Source: Bacteroidales bacterium UBA4788 (GTDB lineage Bacteria; Bacteroidota; Bacteroidia; Bacteroidales; VadinHA17). Taken from it: DNA of 25,761 bases. The stretch's first letter is position 1; each line of letters begins with the position of its first letter. The notes beneath the pieces were generated by a model. The model had not been told where the DNA came from and did no database searches. It saw only the letters and a list, made by a program, of their open reading frames with translations. The stretch covers positions 21,720 through 47,480 of the forward strand of contig DHGW01000086.1 of NCBI GenBank assembly GCA_002402965.1, read 5' to 3'. The translations under genes and the position numbers were made by a program. This document shows positions 8,147 through 16,129 of this stretch, one piece after another.

Positions 8147-9838
8147 CTACAGACTGTAAGAAATACCACCTATGAGCATGAAGTTCCGCTCAGGATAATA
8201 ATTCCATTCAAAATATCGGCTGTAGGATATGTTATTGCATTTTACCCAGAACGAGATATCAGAAGTGTACCTGTATTCCACGCCTATGTTCAGGTTTGGA
8301 TGGAAAGACAGCCTGACGGTCTCCTCAGGCGCCCTGACCCTTGCATACCTGTCACCGATGAGAGTGAGCTCCGCTGATGCGATGATCTTGTTCCTCAGGT
8401 TGTAGGCGCCCTTGACGGATCCGTCCCACTTCGGCTTGTGCCATGCATACTCATGGCCTGACAGGTCGTACCCGTAATAGTTACCGTCGAGAGACAGGGT
8501 CAGCTGACGGTTGACAGGGATATTCAATCCGCCGTGAACCTTGAGGAGGCTGCCGTCAGAATAGAGAGGAACGAACCAGTTGCCCACACCCAGAGTATCA
8601 TTCATGAACAGCAGCATGTCCTTGAAGAAGGTGTAACTGACGTCAACGGCATACGTAGAGCTGACGTTTACCGCACCTGAGAGGCCTGCCTTGATCCTGA
8701 GTTCGTTGTCTGTGTTGCGAAGGTTGTAAAGGGTGTCACCCGGGAGCATCCACGGATTGACATAGGCTGTATTCCGTGCCTGGTTGTTCTCCATAAAACC
8801 GTCAAGGGATGCAGTGAATCGCAGGAACTTCGGGATGATCCTGAAAGTGAACATTGCATCCGGATAGAAGAACATGTACAACTTCTTTTCACCGCCTACC
8901 AGCGGATCATGATTCTCCTTAAGGTCCGCTGCCACCTTCAGCCCGAAGCGAAATCTCCAGTCTTCATTGCCCTTAGTGATGTAGGGAGCCAGACTGACGA
9001 GATTTCTTGACTTGTGGTCGATGCCTTTTGCAAACAGATACAGATCGTACTCCGCGTTCACCCCGGCATACAATCCGAACATCTCGGTGCCTGCACTGAG
9101 CGTCAGTCCGGGATTATGCTGCATGCCGTTGTTCTGTCTCGTGAAGAGGTTATACCTGAGGGTTGCATCCCAGTTGAGATCACTCGAGTCAGGTTCCATG
9201 GTAAAATATCTTGCCTTCCAGGTCACATCATAGTACAATGCCCTGATATCCTTTCCTTCAGGTTCATAACCGGTCACTTCCGGATCATACCCGTAGGCAT
9301 GGCGTGTCATCTGCCTGAAGTCGATATCAGTGTCAAACCGGCTGCGTCTGAAGTACTTCCTGCCGTAGAGCAGTGCCTGGTTGTCAAGGAACCCGGCATT
9401 GACTCTCATGTCGTTCTCAAGTTCGATCTTTCCGGCAGACCCGTAGGTGCGGGTGAAGAGCCCGATGGCTCCCTTGTTCGACCTGCCATTGGAGATGTTT
9501 ATCTCCAGGAAAGGAGAGAGGTATGTCCCCAGACCGAGATTCACATAACCCTTCTTCAGCTCCTGGAGTGGTTCGGGTGATAGCACTGCTGACTTGATCG
9601 GGCTGACCTCGTATTCAGGCATGAATGATCCGGGGGTGAAGTCATAGTCAAATAGTATGTCTACCGTGGTGGTGTCATCAACCTCCGGAAGGATGGCTCT
9701 CTTGTCTGCTTCCTGAAGTGTCGGCTTATACGGGTTGTACAGTGTGACTGATCTCCTGATAGTCTCCTCCTCTGTCTGGGCGGTTACAACCGCCGAAATC
9801 ATAAGAGCTGCTGCTGTGATATATCCTGTTACTTTCAT
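8147..9838 (-). CDS. Outer-membrane beta-barrel protein of unknown function, partner of the TPR gene
   Basis: This is a 563-residue exported protein with a signal peptide (MKVTGYITAAALMISAVVTAQ). A conserved-looking periplasmic N-terminal segment follows (TIRRSVTLYNPYKPTLQEAD then LPEVDDTTTVDILFDYDF). From about residue 95 to the end the chain is a run of alternating amphipathic strands with frequent aromatic girdle residues (for example GYVNLGLGTYLSPFLEINIS, YYDVTWKARYFTM, IGVEYRYTSDISFWVKCNN), ending in a strand-like GGISYSL. I infer a 16-20 strand barrel without a TonB plug domain; such proteins are often auto-labelled TonB-dependent receptor in Bacteroidota, but no TonB box or plug is seen here. 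It begins 34 nt after the stop of the TPR gene, so the two are co-transcribed. I recognise the pairing from other Bacteroidota from memory, not from a search. Substrate and role are unknown. Confidence 0.8.
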   Translation of the reverse strand: MKVTGYITAAALMISAVVTAQTEEETIRRSVTLYNPYKPTLQEADKRAILPEVDDTTTVDILFDYDFTPGSFMPEYEVSPIKSAVLSPEPLQELKKGYVNLGLGTYLSPFLEINISNGRSNKGAIGLFTRTYGSAGKIELENDMRVNAGFLDNQALLYGRKYFRRSRFDTDIDFRQMTRHAYGYDPEVTGYEPEGKDIRALYYDVTWKARYFTMEPDSSDLNWDATLRYNLFTRQNNGMQHNPGLTLSAGTEMFGLYAGVNAEYDLYLFAKGIDHKSRNLVSLAPYITKGNEDWRFRFGLKVAADLKENHDPLVGGEKKLYMFFYPDAMFTFRIIPKFLRFTASLDGFMENNQARNTAYVNPWMLPGDTLYNLRNTDNELRIKAGLSGAVNVSSTYAVDVSYTFFKDMLLFMNDTLGVGNWFVPLYSDGSLLKVHGGLNIPVNRQLTLSLDGNYYGYDLSGHEYAWHKPKWDGSVKGAYNLRNKIIASAELTLIGDRYARVRAPEETVRLSFHPNLNIGVEYRYTSDISFWVKCNNISYSRYFEWNYYPERNFMLIGGISYSL

Positions 9839-9872
9839 TGCTTACTCGTTCTCTTTCATCAGTTCAATTGAA

Positions 9873-12800
9873 TCAGTTGGTTGCAGGGTTGCCTGCTGTC
9901 TCCCCGGCCGTGAGCGCTGCGAGTTTTGCCCGTGCCTCGTCAATAACGCCGTCATCCGGGATTGTATAGTAGTCGATCAGGCTTTGAAGCGTTGCTTTTG
10001 CCTGGAAAGTGTCTCCCTTCTTCAATGCTATATCGGAGAGAAGAAGGAAGGTTTTGCCTGTCCAGTATGCATGCGGTGAGCTCATGTCAACAAACTGGTT
10101 GGCCTCCGTCTCGGCACCGCTGATGTCATCCGAAATCCACAGCAATTCGGCAACACGGTACTTAGACTCAGCTCCGTAGGCTGTGGCAACCTCATATGCC
10201 ACCCTGCGGTAATCATCCAGGGCATCGGCATTGTTGCCAAGCTTCTGATTGGCCTTTGCTGTGAGAAAAGTAGCTTCGCGCGCCAGCTCCTCGGTCAGAT
10301 TCTCGGAACCAAGAACCAGCTCAGCAGAGGAAATGACCTTTTCATCATCCTCCAATGCAGAGGCAGATCTCATCATGCCCAGACCTGAAAAGAGTCGGTT
10401 GCCCGGGTTGGATGCCTCCCTGCCGAGCCTCTCGTACAGCGACCATGCTCCTCTGTAATCAGCCTTTCCGAAGGTGATGGAGGCGGCACCGAGCAAAGAC
10501 TGTTCCATGAACTGGTTGTTGCCTACGCTGATGACCTTCAGGTAGAGATCAAGGGCCTCGTCAACCTTTCCTGACCTGTAGAGGCAGTCGGCAAGGTAAA
10601 ACCTGGCATTGGTGGCAAAACTGCCTGCCGGAAATTCTTTCAGGTAATTCCTGAATATCTCGGTTGCTCTTTCGCAGTTACCTTTTATATACTGGTTCTC
10701 CCCGGCAGTATAGGTCATTGAGTCACGGGTTGTGGCCTCAATGTCGCCCAGTCCCTCCACATTCTTCATATATGCAAAGAACGACTCTACATCATCCATG
10801 TCAGTATAGGCGTTCCTAAGTCCGTTTACGGCATTGCGTGCCTCAGGAGTGTTCCTGTAATTCTCAATTACCTTCTTGAACTGTGCAATTGCTTTTGCGT
10901 TCTCCCCGGCGTTGTAGTGTATGAGCCCCAGTTGCACCATTGCCGGCGGCACAAACTGGCTGTTGGTATACCATGCGATAATATTTGTAAAATCCGCTTC
11001 TCCCCGGGTCGGCTGCTCCACAGCCACATATGCCCGTCCCCTCTCGAAGAGGGCGTTGGGTACGTAGGCCGACTTCGGGAACTTATTGATAAGGCCGGTC
11101 AGCGTGCTGATCTTGGCCTGGTTATCGTTGCTCAGTCCCTGGGCAAATCCCTTCTGGAACATTGCATAGTCGGCATCGAGCCTTGAGTAGTCAATCACCT
11201 TGTCATAATGGGCAATAGCCGAAGTGTAATCCGCCCTGATGTAGTAACAGTCGGCGATGCGGTTATGGGCATCTGAGGCAATATCAGGTCTTGTCTGTGC
11301 ATCAACCTTGTTGCTGAAGGCCATGAAATGCGGAAGAGCCTTCGCGTAATCACCTTCATTGTACCATACATAGCCCAGGTTGTAATCGATCAGCTCGTAA
11401 CCGGGCATCGAGGAGGCGCCGGGAAGCTTCCTGAAGCTCTCCCAGTCATTGACAGCAGCGTCATTCCTGCCAAGATGGTAATTCGCTTCTCCTCTCCAGT
11501 AGAGAGCCTGAGCCATCAGTTCAGCATTCATCTCCTTGTAAACAAGTGATTTGTCAAACATCGCCACTGCATCTGCGTACTGTTTGTTGCGGAACTGCTC
11601 CACCCCCCTGTAATATGTCACCTTCTGGTAGGCCTCCCTGAGCCTGCTGTCCTTGCTGCTTATCTTCTCGAGTGAAGTGAGTGCTGCCTGGTAATTCTTC
11701 AGCCGCATGTATGCAGAGATGAGATAGTCGTAAGCCTCGGAGACATTTTCCGAATTCGGGTATCTCTGTATGTAGCTGTGAAGTGCATCTATCCCCTCGC
11801 CAAAGGGTGCATAAGAGTTCTCATATGCCAGCTTGGCAAAGTTGAAGAGGGCTTCCTCCTCAACCGCCGGGTCATAGTTCATTCCCGCAGCGGCGGAGAA
11901 AGCCATCTGTGCCTTCTTCTTGTCATTCGCCTTAAGATAGCAGGAGCCCAGCATGTAATAGGCATTCTGGGTAAGAATGTCACTACGGCCCACCACCTCG
12001 TTAAATAGTTTCGTGGCCTGATCAAAGGCACCGGTCTGATAATAGCTGTAAGCCAGCTCATACTTGTCGTTCCTGTCACTGAGCTTTGTACCCTTGATGA
12101 ATTTTTCAAGGTAGGGGATGGCTTCGCTGTAATTCCCCTTCTGGAAATGAGCATCGCCTATAAACCGGTAAAGTTCCGTTTCACGGGTCTTTCCGGCCTG
12201 ATCAATCAGCGCCGGAGCCATCTCCAGTATACCTTCGTAGTTCTTATCGAGGTAATAGATCTGAGTTATGTAGAAAGGTACAATGCTTCCGAAGGTTTCA
12301 TCCCCCTTCAGCCGTTCGAACCCCTCGAGGGCCGTCCGGTAGAAGCCATTTTCATATGCAATGGCCGAATGATAATAGATGGCCGGAGAGGTAAAGTCCG
12401 TATCAACATCAATCAGCTCAGCGAAGAGCATCCCGGCCCTTTTTGTATCACCCCTCCTGTAATGAGAATACCCCAGCTTGAAGAGATATTCCGAAAGCTC
12501 CTTGTCAGAGAGCATGTTGCGGTCAGTCTGCTCAAACCACTCGATGGCGCAGGAATAGTTTCGCTGCTGGTAGCAGTAGCGACCCGACTCGAACCGGGCC
12601 TGGTTAAGCTTCGGACTTTCCGTGTTGCCATTGATGAAACGCTGCATCCTGTATTCGGCATCAGGACTCATCAGCCTCATCGATGCCAGGGCGGCGTGAT
12701 ACTCAGCATCAGCCCTCCTGAGCATATCACCCTCTTTCTCTGTCTCCAGCCACTTGTCGAACAGGCTTATTGCCGTCGCATACTTGGCCTTCGAAAACAT

Positions 12801-12920
12801 TTCATAACCGTTGTTCAGCAGTGAGGTCATCTCTTCCCCTGAGAATGAGACCTGTCCCCTCATTGCAGATCCGGCAGCAATGATCGAGACCACCATGACC
12901 ATCAATATCTTTCTGTTCAT
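9873..12920 (-). CDS. Large exported tetratricopeptide (TPR) repeat protein
   Basis: This 1015-residue protein starts with a signal peptide (MNRKILMVMVVSIIAAGSAM) and is otherwise almost entirely helical repeats. At least a dozen TPR units are readable, with the usual W/LG-Y-A-P spacing: FEQTDRNMLSDKELSEYLF, LGYSHYRRGDTKRAGMLFAE, FIGDAHFQKGNYSEAIPYLE, MLGSCYLKANDKKKAQMAF, RIADCYYIRADYTSAIAHYD and QLGLIHYNAGENAKAIAQFK. No lipobox Cys is seen after the signal, so it is probably soluble in the periplasm, or held by its partner. TPR solenoids act as protein-interaction scaffolds. The downstream gene encodes an outer-membrane barrel, so a periplasmic partner of that barrel, comparable in logic to CpoB or BamD, is a reasonable inference but not shown. 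The upstream gene, on the other strand, is ftsE. A purine-rich AAAGGA lies about 7 nt before the ATG. Confidence 0.87.
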   Translation of the reverse strand: MNRKILMVMVVSIIAAGSAMRGQVSFSGEEMTSLLNNGYEMFSKAKYATAISLFDKWLETEKEGDMLRRADAEYHAALASMRLMSPDAEYRMQRFINGNTESPKLNQARFESGRYCYQQRNYSCAIEWFEQTDRNMLSDKELSEYLFKLGYSHYRRGDTKRAGMLFAELIDVDTDFTSPAIYYHSAIAYENGFYRTALEGFERLKGDETFGSIVPFYITQIYYLDKNYEGILEMAPALIDQAGKTRETELYRFIGDAHFQKGNYSEAIPYLEKFIKGTKLSDRNDKYELAYSYYQTGAFDQATKLFNEVVGRSDILTQNAYYMLGSCYLKANDKKKAQMAFSAAAGMNYDPAVEEEALFNFAKLAYENSYAPFGEGIDALHSYIQRYPNSENVSEAYDYLISAYMRLKNYQAALTSLEKISSKDSRLREAYQKVTYYRGVEQFRNKQYADAVAMFDKSLVYKEMNAELMAQALYWRGEANYHLGRNDAAVNDWESFRKLPGASSMPGYELIDYNLGYVWYNEGDYAKALPHFMAFSNKVDAQTRPDIASDAHNRIADCYYIRADYTSAIAHYDKVIDYSRLDADYAMFQKGFAQGLSNDNQAKISTLTGLINKFPKSAYVPNALFERGRAYVAVEQPTRGEADFTNIIAWYTNSQFVPPAMVQLGLIHYNAGENAKAIAQFKKVIENYRNTPEARNAVNGLRNAYTDMDDVESFFAYMKNVEGLGDIEATTRDSMTYTAGENQYIKGNCERATEIFRNYLKEFPAGSFATNARFYLADCLYRSGKVDEALDLYLKVISVGNNQFMEQSLLGAASITFGKADYRGAWSLYERLGREASNPGNRLFSGLGMMRSASALEDDEKVISSAELVLGSENLTEELAREATFLTAKANQKLGNNADALDDYRRVAYEVATAYGAESKYRVAELLWISDDISGAETEANQFVDMSSPHAYWTGKTFLLLSDIALKKGDTFQAKATLQSLIDYYTIPDDGVIDEARAKLAALTAGETAGNPATN

Positions 12921-12960
12921 AACTTTATCCTTTCATAAGCCTCTCTCAACAGAGATGCTC

Positions 12961-12986
12961 CTGCAAGTTATTACTGCAAGTAATTT
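12961..12986. repeat. Imperfect 13-bp tandem direct repeat with an embedded palindrome
   Basis: Two copies of a 13-bp unit beginning CTGCAAGT lie head to tail, at 12961-12973 and 12974-12986, matching at 11 of 13 positions. Across their junction, 12970-12984 reads ATTACTGCAAGTAAT, a perfect inverted repeat with 6-bp arms and a 3-bp centre. It lies in the 224-bp gap between the divergent TPR and ftsE genes, 41 bp upstream of the TPR start, where an operator or transcript leader structure could sit. I do not recognise a specific regulator site. The rest of this gap is AT-rich with no readable gene. Confidence 0.5.
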
Positions 12987-13144
12987 ACTAATTAACAATA
13001 TTTTGTACGGTTTTAACGGCACATTTTCATCAGCCGTAAAAATACAACTATATAACCTCCCGAAAATTTCTTTAAAGCTCATTTTATCAACATATATGCC
13101 GCTGATTGTTAATTCTTTTTTATTTTGCACAAAAACCGTTCCGG

Positions 13145-13861
13145 ATGGAAGAGACTACTCCCCTAGATACGATAATTGAACTGAATAGTTGCACGATCAT
13201 GCAGCAGGATCACATGGTTCTCTCTGACGTGAACCTGAAGGTCGACAGGGGTGAGTTTGTCTATCTTGTCGGAAAGGTAGGCAGCGGCAAGACTTCGCTC
13301 ATACGGACGCTGAATGCACAGCTTCCGCTGGCTGAAGGTGAAGGAAGGGTTGCAGGGTTCAACCTGAGAACGATAAAAAAGAGAGAAATACCTCTGCTGA
13401 GAAGAAAACTCGGCATAGTATTCCAGGATTTTCAGCTGCTTACGGACAGGTCGGTACATGATAACCTGGAGTTCGCCCTGAGGGCAACGGGGTGGAATAG
13501 CAAGATTGCCATTGAAGACCGTATCAGGGAAGTACTGGAGAAGGTGGGCCTTCAGAACAAGGGTTTTAAGCTTCCGCACCAGCTCTCAGGAGGTGAGCAG
13601 CAGAGGGTGGTGATTGCACGGGCTTTGCTTAACGACCCGGAGATAATACTTGCCGACGAGCCAACGGGCAACCTCGATCCTGAGACATCCGAGGAGATCC
13701 ACATCCTTCTGAAAGGCATCAGCAACACCGGCCGGGCGGTGATAATGTCAACACACAAACACTCGCTGGTCAAGAAGTTCCCGGAGAGAACGCTGCGATG
13801 TGAAAACGGGAAACTGACCCAATCCGATACGGGCGACCAGGTTATCGAACTGCTCTTCTGA
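13145..13861 (+). CDS. ftsE: Cell division ATP-binding protein FtsE (ABC transporter ATPase)
   Basis: This 238-residue ABC ATPase is the cytoplasmic half of FtsEX, which in the inner membrane couples ATP hydrolysis to activation of cell-wall hydrolases at the division site. Walker A is GKVGSGKT with Lys49, the Q-loop is FQDFQLLTDRSV, the ABC signature is LSGGEQQR starting at Leu147, Walker B is IILADEPTGNLD with Asp171 and Glu172, and the H-loop is MSTHKH. The wording NLRTIKKREIPLLRRKLGIVFQDF is characteristic of FtsE. An in-frame ATG at 13106 would add 13 hydrophobic residues with no family counterpart, so I prefer 13145 (MEETTPLDTIIELN). No ftsX follows; Bacteroidota often have ftsE and ftsX at separate loci. 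Its stop abuts the stop of the opposing gene. A LolD/MacB-type ATPase is the alternative, but no permease is nearby. Confidence 0.85.
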   Translation: MEETTPLDTIIELNSCTIMQQDHMVLSDVNLKVDRGEFVYLVGKVGSGKTSLIRTLNAQLPLAEGEGRVAGFNLRTIKKREIPLLRRKLGIVFQDFQLLTDRSVHDNLEFALRATGWNSKIAIEDRIREVLEKVGLQNKGFKLPHQLSGGEQQRVVIARALLNDPEIILADEPTGNLDPETSEEIHILLKGISNTGRAVIMSTHKHSLVKKFPERTLRCENGKLTQSDTGDQVIELLF

Positions 13862-14767
13862 TCACTTAAGCAACCTGAGCGGCCAGGGAAGAGTGTTGCA
13901 GTAAAGCCGCCAGTAGGTTGTTCTCTCTCCCCCGAAAGATCTCATAAAGATTGCAATAGACGGCACTGTTGATCCTGCAAAATCCAGGATTTGTCCCGTT
14001 CCCGCATAACTTCTTATCAGGTGGTCTATGACGTGATATGATGTGCGCAGTTCACGGCTCTTCCTGCTGCCTGCGGTGAATAGCATCGTGGTTCGCCCGT
14101 GAATTTCTATCACAAACATACCCCAGAGCAGCTTCCCTTTGGGAGATCTCACACCCAGAAGCCTCCCGCTGCCGGCTTTGGAGCAGTGTTCCATCAGTGA
14201 ATGGAGCCTCCGGTAGCTTTCGTTTCTTATCACCCCGGCCCTTGCAGCAGTGTTGTTTCTGAAGAGGCTGATCAGCTCTCCGGGTTTTACATCATCAACC
14301 ACTTCCTGGGGATATCGGTGCGCGATATTTATGTTCCGCCTGCAATCAGTCATATAACCGAGCCACACATTTTCATAAGGCTCGTCGAGCTTCAGCTCAT
14401 AATTATGCCTGGGGGTCAGTGTATATCCCGGCGCCTTTGCTTCCTGCCCTATGCAGAGATCGATCAGCCTGTAGAATTCCGGCATGAACGTGATGAACTC
14501 AGCAGCAATCCGTTCCCGGTCACCATCGGGAGTGAAGAGCCCCAGTTGCTGCAGGAAGACCGGTGTTGCCAGGTAACTGAAGCCGTACTTCCTTGCGCGG
14601 GGAAGAGGGAATAATGACAGGTAATCATCGTCAACCAGTGCATCCCAGCCTGGCGACATGATATCGAGATACCATGACAGAGCGTAAGGCTTCACACCGG
14701 GTATCTCATCCAGGCAGGCATCCCATTTTACCCGATCTATTTCACTGTTATTAAGGTAGTTGATCAT
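13862..14767 (-). CDS. FemAB/GNAT-fold acyl- or aminoacyltransferase-like protein
   Basis: This 301-residue soluble protein resembles the Bacteroidota group related to FemAB and BioF2-like GNAT acyltransferases. The N-terminal half contains KWDACLDEIPGVKPYALSWY and ATPVFLQQLGLF; the C-terminal half shows the GNAT-like core LLGVRSPKGKLLWGMFVI followed by HVIDHLIRSYAGTGQILDFA and GSTVPSIAIFMRSFGGE, which is the D-F-x-GS-x-P-x2-A-x-F-x3-FG pattern typical of such enzymes. FemAB enzymes add amino acids from tRNA to peptidoglycan precursors; other relatives acylate glycans or proteins, so the substrate here is open. The frame extends upstream to 14851, but the ATG at 14767 overlaps the stop of the deacetylase-like gene as ATGA and gives the expected N-terminus, so I choose it. 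Coupled translation with that gene suggests a shared pathway. Confidence 0.72.
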   Translation of the reverse strand: MINYLNNSEIDRVKWDACLDEIPGVKPYALSWYLDIMSPGWDALVDDDYLSLFPLPRARKYGFSYLATPVFLQQLGLFTPDGDRERIAAEFITFMPEFYRLIDLCIGQEAKAPGYTLTPRHNYELKLDEPYENVWLGYMTDCRRNINIAHRYPQEVVDDVKPGELISLFRNNTAARAGVIRNESYRRLHSLMEHCSKAGSGRLLGVRSPKGKLLWGMFVIEIHGRTTMLFTAGSRKSRELRTSYHVIDHLIRSYAGTGQILDFAGSTVPSIAIFMRSFGGERTTYWRLYCNTLPWPLRLLK

Positions 14768-16068
14768 GCCATCTGCATCGCAAGCATTTCCAGAAAAACC
14801 CTGCGCCATCCCTCCCATCCGTTGCCTTCGTTGAGGGAGGTATTGTGCCATATAGACACAAACAGGCCTCCTGCTTTCCGGGTGGAAACGATCAGTTCTT
14901 CAATAACCCCAATAGCAGTCTCGGGGGTGAGGTGCATATACTGTCTGAGAGTGCCGTCCATGACCTGGAACGGAACTAAATTCAGCCCGGTGATCTTTTC
15001 CTTCATCAGATCATAGAACGGGTACGGCCTGGCAATCCCGGCCCTGAATCCGGGTTCGTCATTGTACCCCATAGTGTAGTCATATCTTATGCCCGCCTCC
15101 TCATAATCACGGTATGTATCAGGCATGCGCAAAAGAAGCCAGTGCTGGCGCGCTCTTTCAGGATGATGCCCGGTGATTGTGCGGTACCGCTCAGCTTCCA
15201 TCCGGAGCGTCTTTGCTCTTCCCGCAGAGCGATAAGAGGGATGAAGACCGGTGCCAAAAAGGGTGTCGCACCTGCGAATTAGCTCACCGTAATCATGATC
15301 TCGGTAAGATGGATTGTGGTCATAATCGCCCTGGTCACCCGTAGGGAAGAAGAAGAGGGCTTCGTTGCCGGCGGCCTGTAATTGCTCTTCTATCCAGTCA
15401 AAGCTGTCATATGGATCATCCTTGCTGCCGGTCATGATCCTTATCCGGTCGGCCGGTCTGGCGCCAGTCCCTGCCAGGCCCTTCACAAGTCCTCCCATGC
15501 TGCGTAGAAATCCGCGACTGCGGTAGGCAAAGGGCTGATCAACATCAACCGTCACAAGCGCCCTGTACTCATTGTGCCTGATGGTCAGTACCGGGTAACG
15601 CTTCACAAGCTCGTCCGCCAGATATCTTGACCATATCTCAACAACAGGCATACGCAGAAAGCCTCCCCTGTAAGCAAGCGAGGCAGATCCCTGGAATCGT
15701 TCGTGGACATCCGAAGCAAAAGGCATATACTCCTCATATCTGGAGAGCATCCAGAAGACGGCCGAGAAGAGATCAAACGGTATGCTTCCGTTACTGCAGG
15801 CATAAAGGAGTGGCATCCCGTCAAACCGGGAAACCTCCGGCCCCGGGTGCGTGACACCAGTGGCCGAGAGAAGTCCTGAAGGACGGATTACAAACTGGTC
15901 CCTCACCCTCTCATCGGAATAGATTATGGCCGGGCCCGTCCTGATCTTTCTTCTGTCAGTGGTAATTTCGTAGCTGATACCCAGAATCAGGTCAAAGATC
16001 ACTCCGGCGGTATATTCAAGCCGCGGAGTGACATCCGGAGCATAGATTCTTAGCTTCTTGGGTGCCAT
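14764..16068 (-). CDS. Polysaccharide-deacetylase-like (carbohydrate esterase 4 fold) protein
   Basis: This 434-residue protein has an N-terminal alpha/beta domain of about 165 residues (KLRIYAPDVTPRLEYTAGVI, then YEITTDRRK) followed by a divergent NodB-type domain. Its first metal motif is TVDVDQPF with Asp175 and Asp177 instead of the classic TFDDG. GLHPSYRS (274-281) carries His276 in place of the H-x3-H motif. Further conserved-looking segments are RQHWLLLRMPDTYRDYEEAG, YDYTMGYNDEPGFRAG and a late IWHNTSLNE with His408. This resembles an uncharacterised Bacteroidota family I recall as having a DUF7033-type N-terminus. No signal peptide is seen, so it may act in the cytoplasm on a glycan precursor. 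The ATG at 16068 fits the family N-terminus; an upstream in-frame ATG at 16110 adds 14 unlikely residues and lies before the promoter box. It is coupled by ATGA overlap to the FemAB-like gene. Confidence 0.75.
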   Translation of the reverse strand: MAPKKLRIYAPDVTPRLEYTAGVIFDLILGISYEITTDRRKIRTGPAIIYSDERVRDQFVIRPSGLLSATGVTHPGPEVSRFDGMPLLYACSNGSIPFDLFSAVFWMLSRYEEYMPFASDVHERFQGSASLAYRGGFLRMPVVEIWSRYLADELVKRYPVLTIRHNEYRALVTVDVDQPFAYRSRGFLRSMGGLVKGLAGTGARPADRIRIMTGSKDDPYDSFDWIEEQLQAAGNEALFFFPTGDQGDYDHNPSYRDHDYGELIRRCDTLFGTGLHPSYRSAGRAKTLRMEAERYRTITGHHPERARQHWLLLRMPDTYRDYEEAGIRYDYTMGYNDEPGFRAGIARPYPFYDLMKEKITGLNLVPFQVMDGTLRQYMHLTPETAIGVIEELIVSTRKAGGLFVSIWHNTSLNEGNGWEGWRRVFLEMLAMQMA

Positions 16069-16073
16069 ATCAG

Positions 16074-16081
16074 CAAATTTA
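16074..16081 (-). promoter_or_regulatory. -7 promoter box very close to the deacetylase-like start
   Basis: The minus strand reads TAAATTTG, an exact match to TAnnTTTG, ending 5 nt before the ATG at 16068. If used, transcription would begin at or within a few bases of the start codon, giving a leaderless or nearly leaderless mRNA. No clear -33 element is present at the usual spacing. Confidence 0.4.
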
Positions 16082-16129
16082 GTAAAAAGGACGGGTAACC
16101 GCCCCGGCAATGACTCCCTTATTTATTAA

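Noticed and set aside
9014..9580. 188-residue plus-strand frame inside the barrel gene
   Set aside because: It is antisense to a well supported coding sequence, shows no domain or signal, and its composition is that of a shadow frame.
12147..12824. 225-residue plus-strand frame inside the TPR gene
   Set aside because: It is antisense to readable TPR repeats and has no recognisable protein features.
13106..13144. N-terminal extension of FtsE from an upstream ATG
   Set aside because: It adds 13 hydrophobic residues absent from the family; the ATG at 13145 gives the normal N-terminus.
14768..14851. 28-residue N-terminal extension of the FemAB-like protein
   Set aside because: It overlaps the end of the deacetylase-like gene; the ATGA overlap at 14764-14767 gives a better start.
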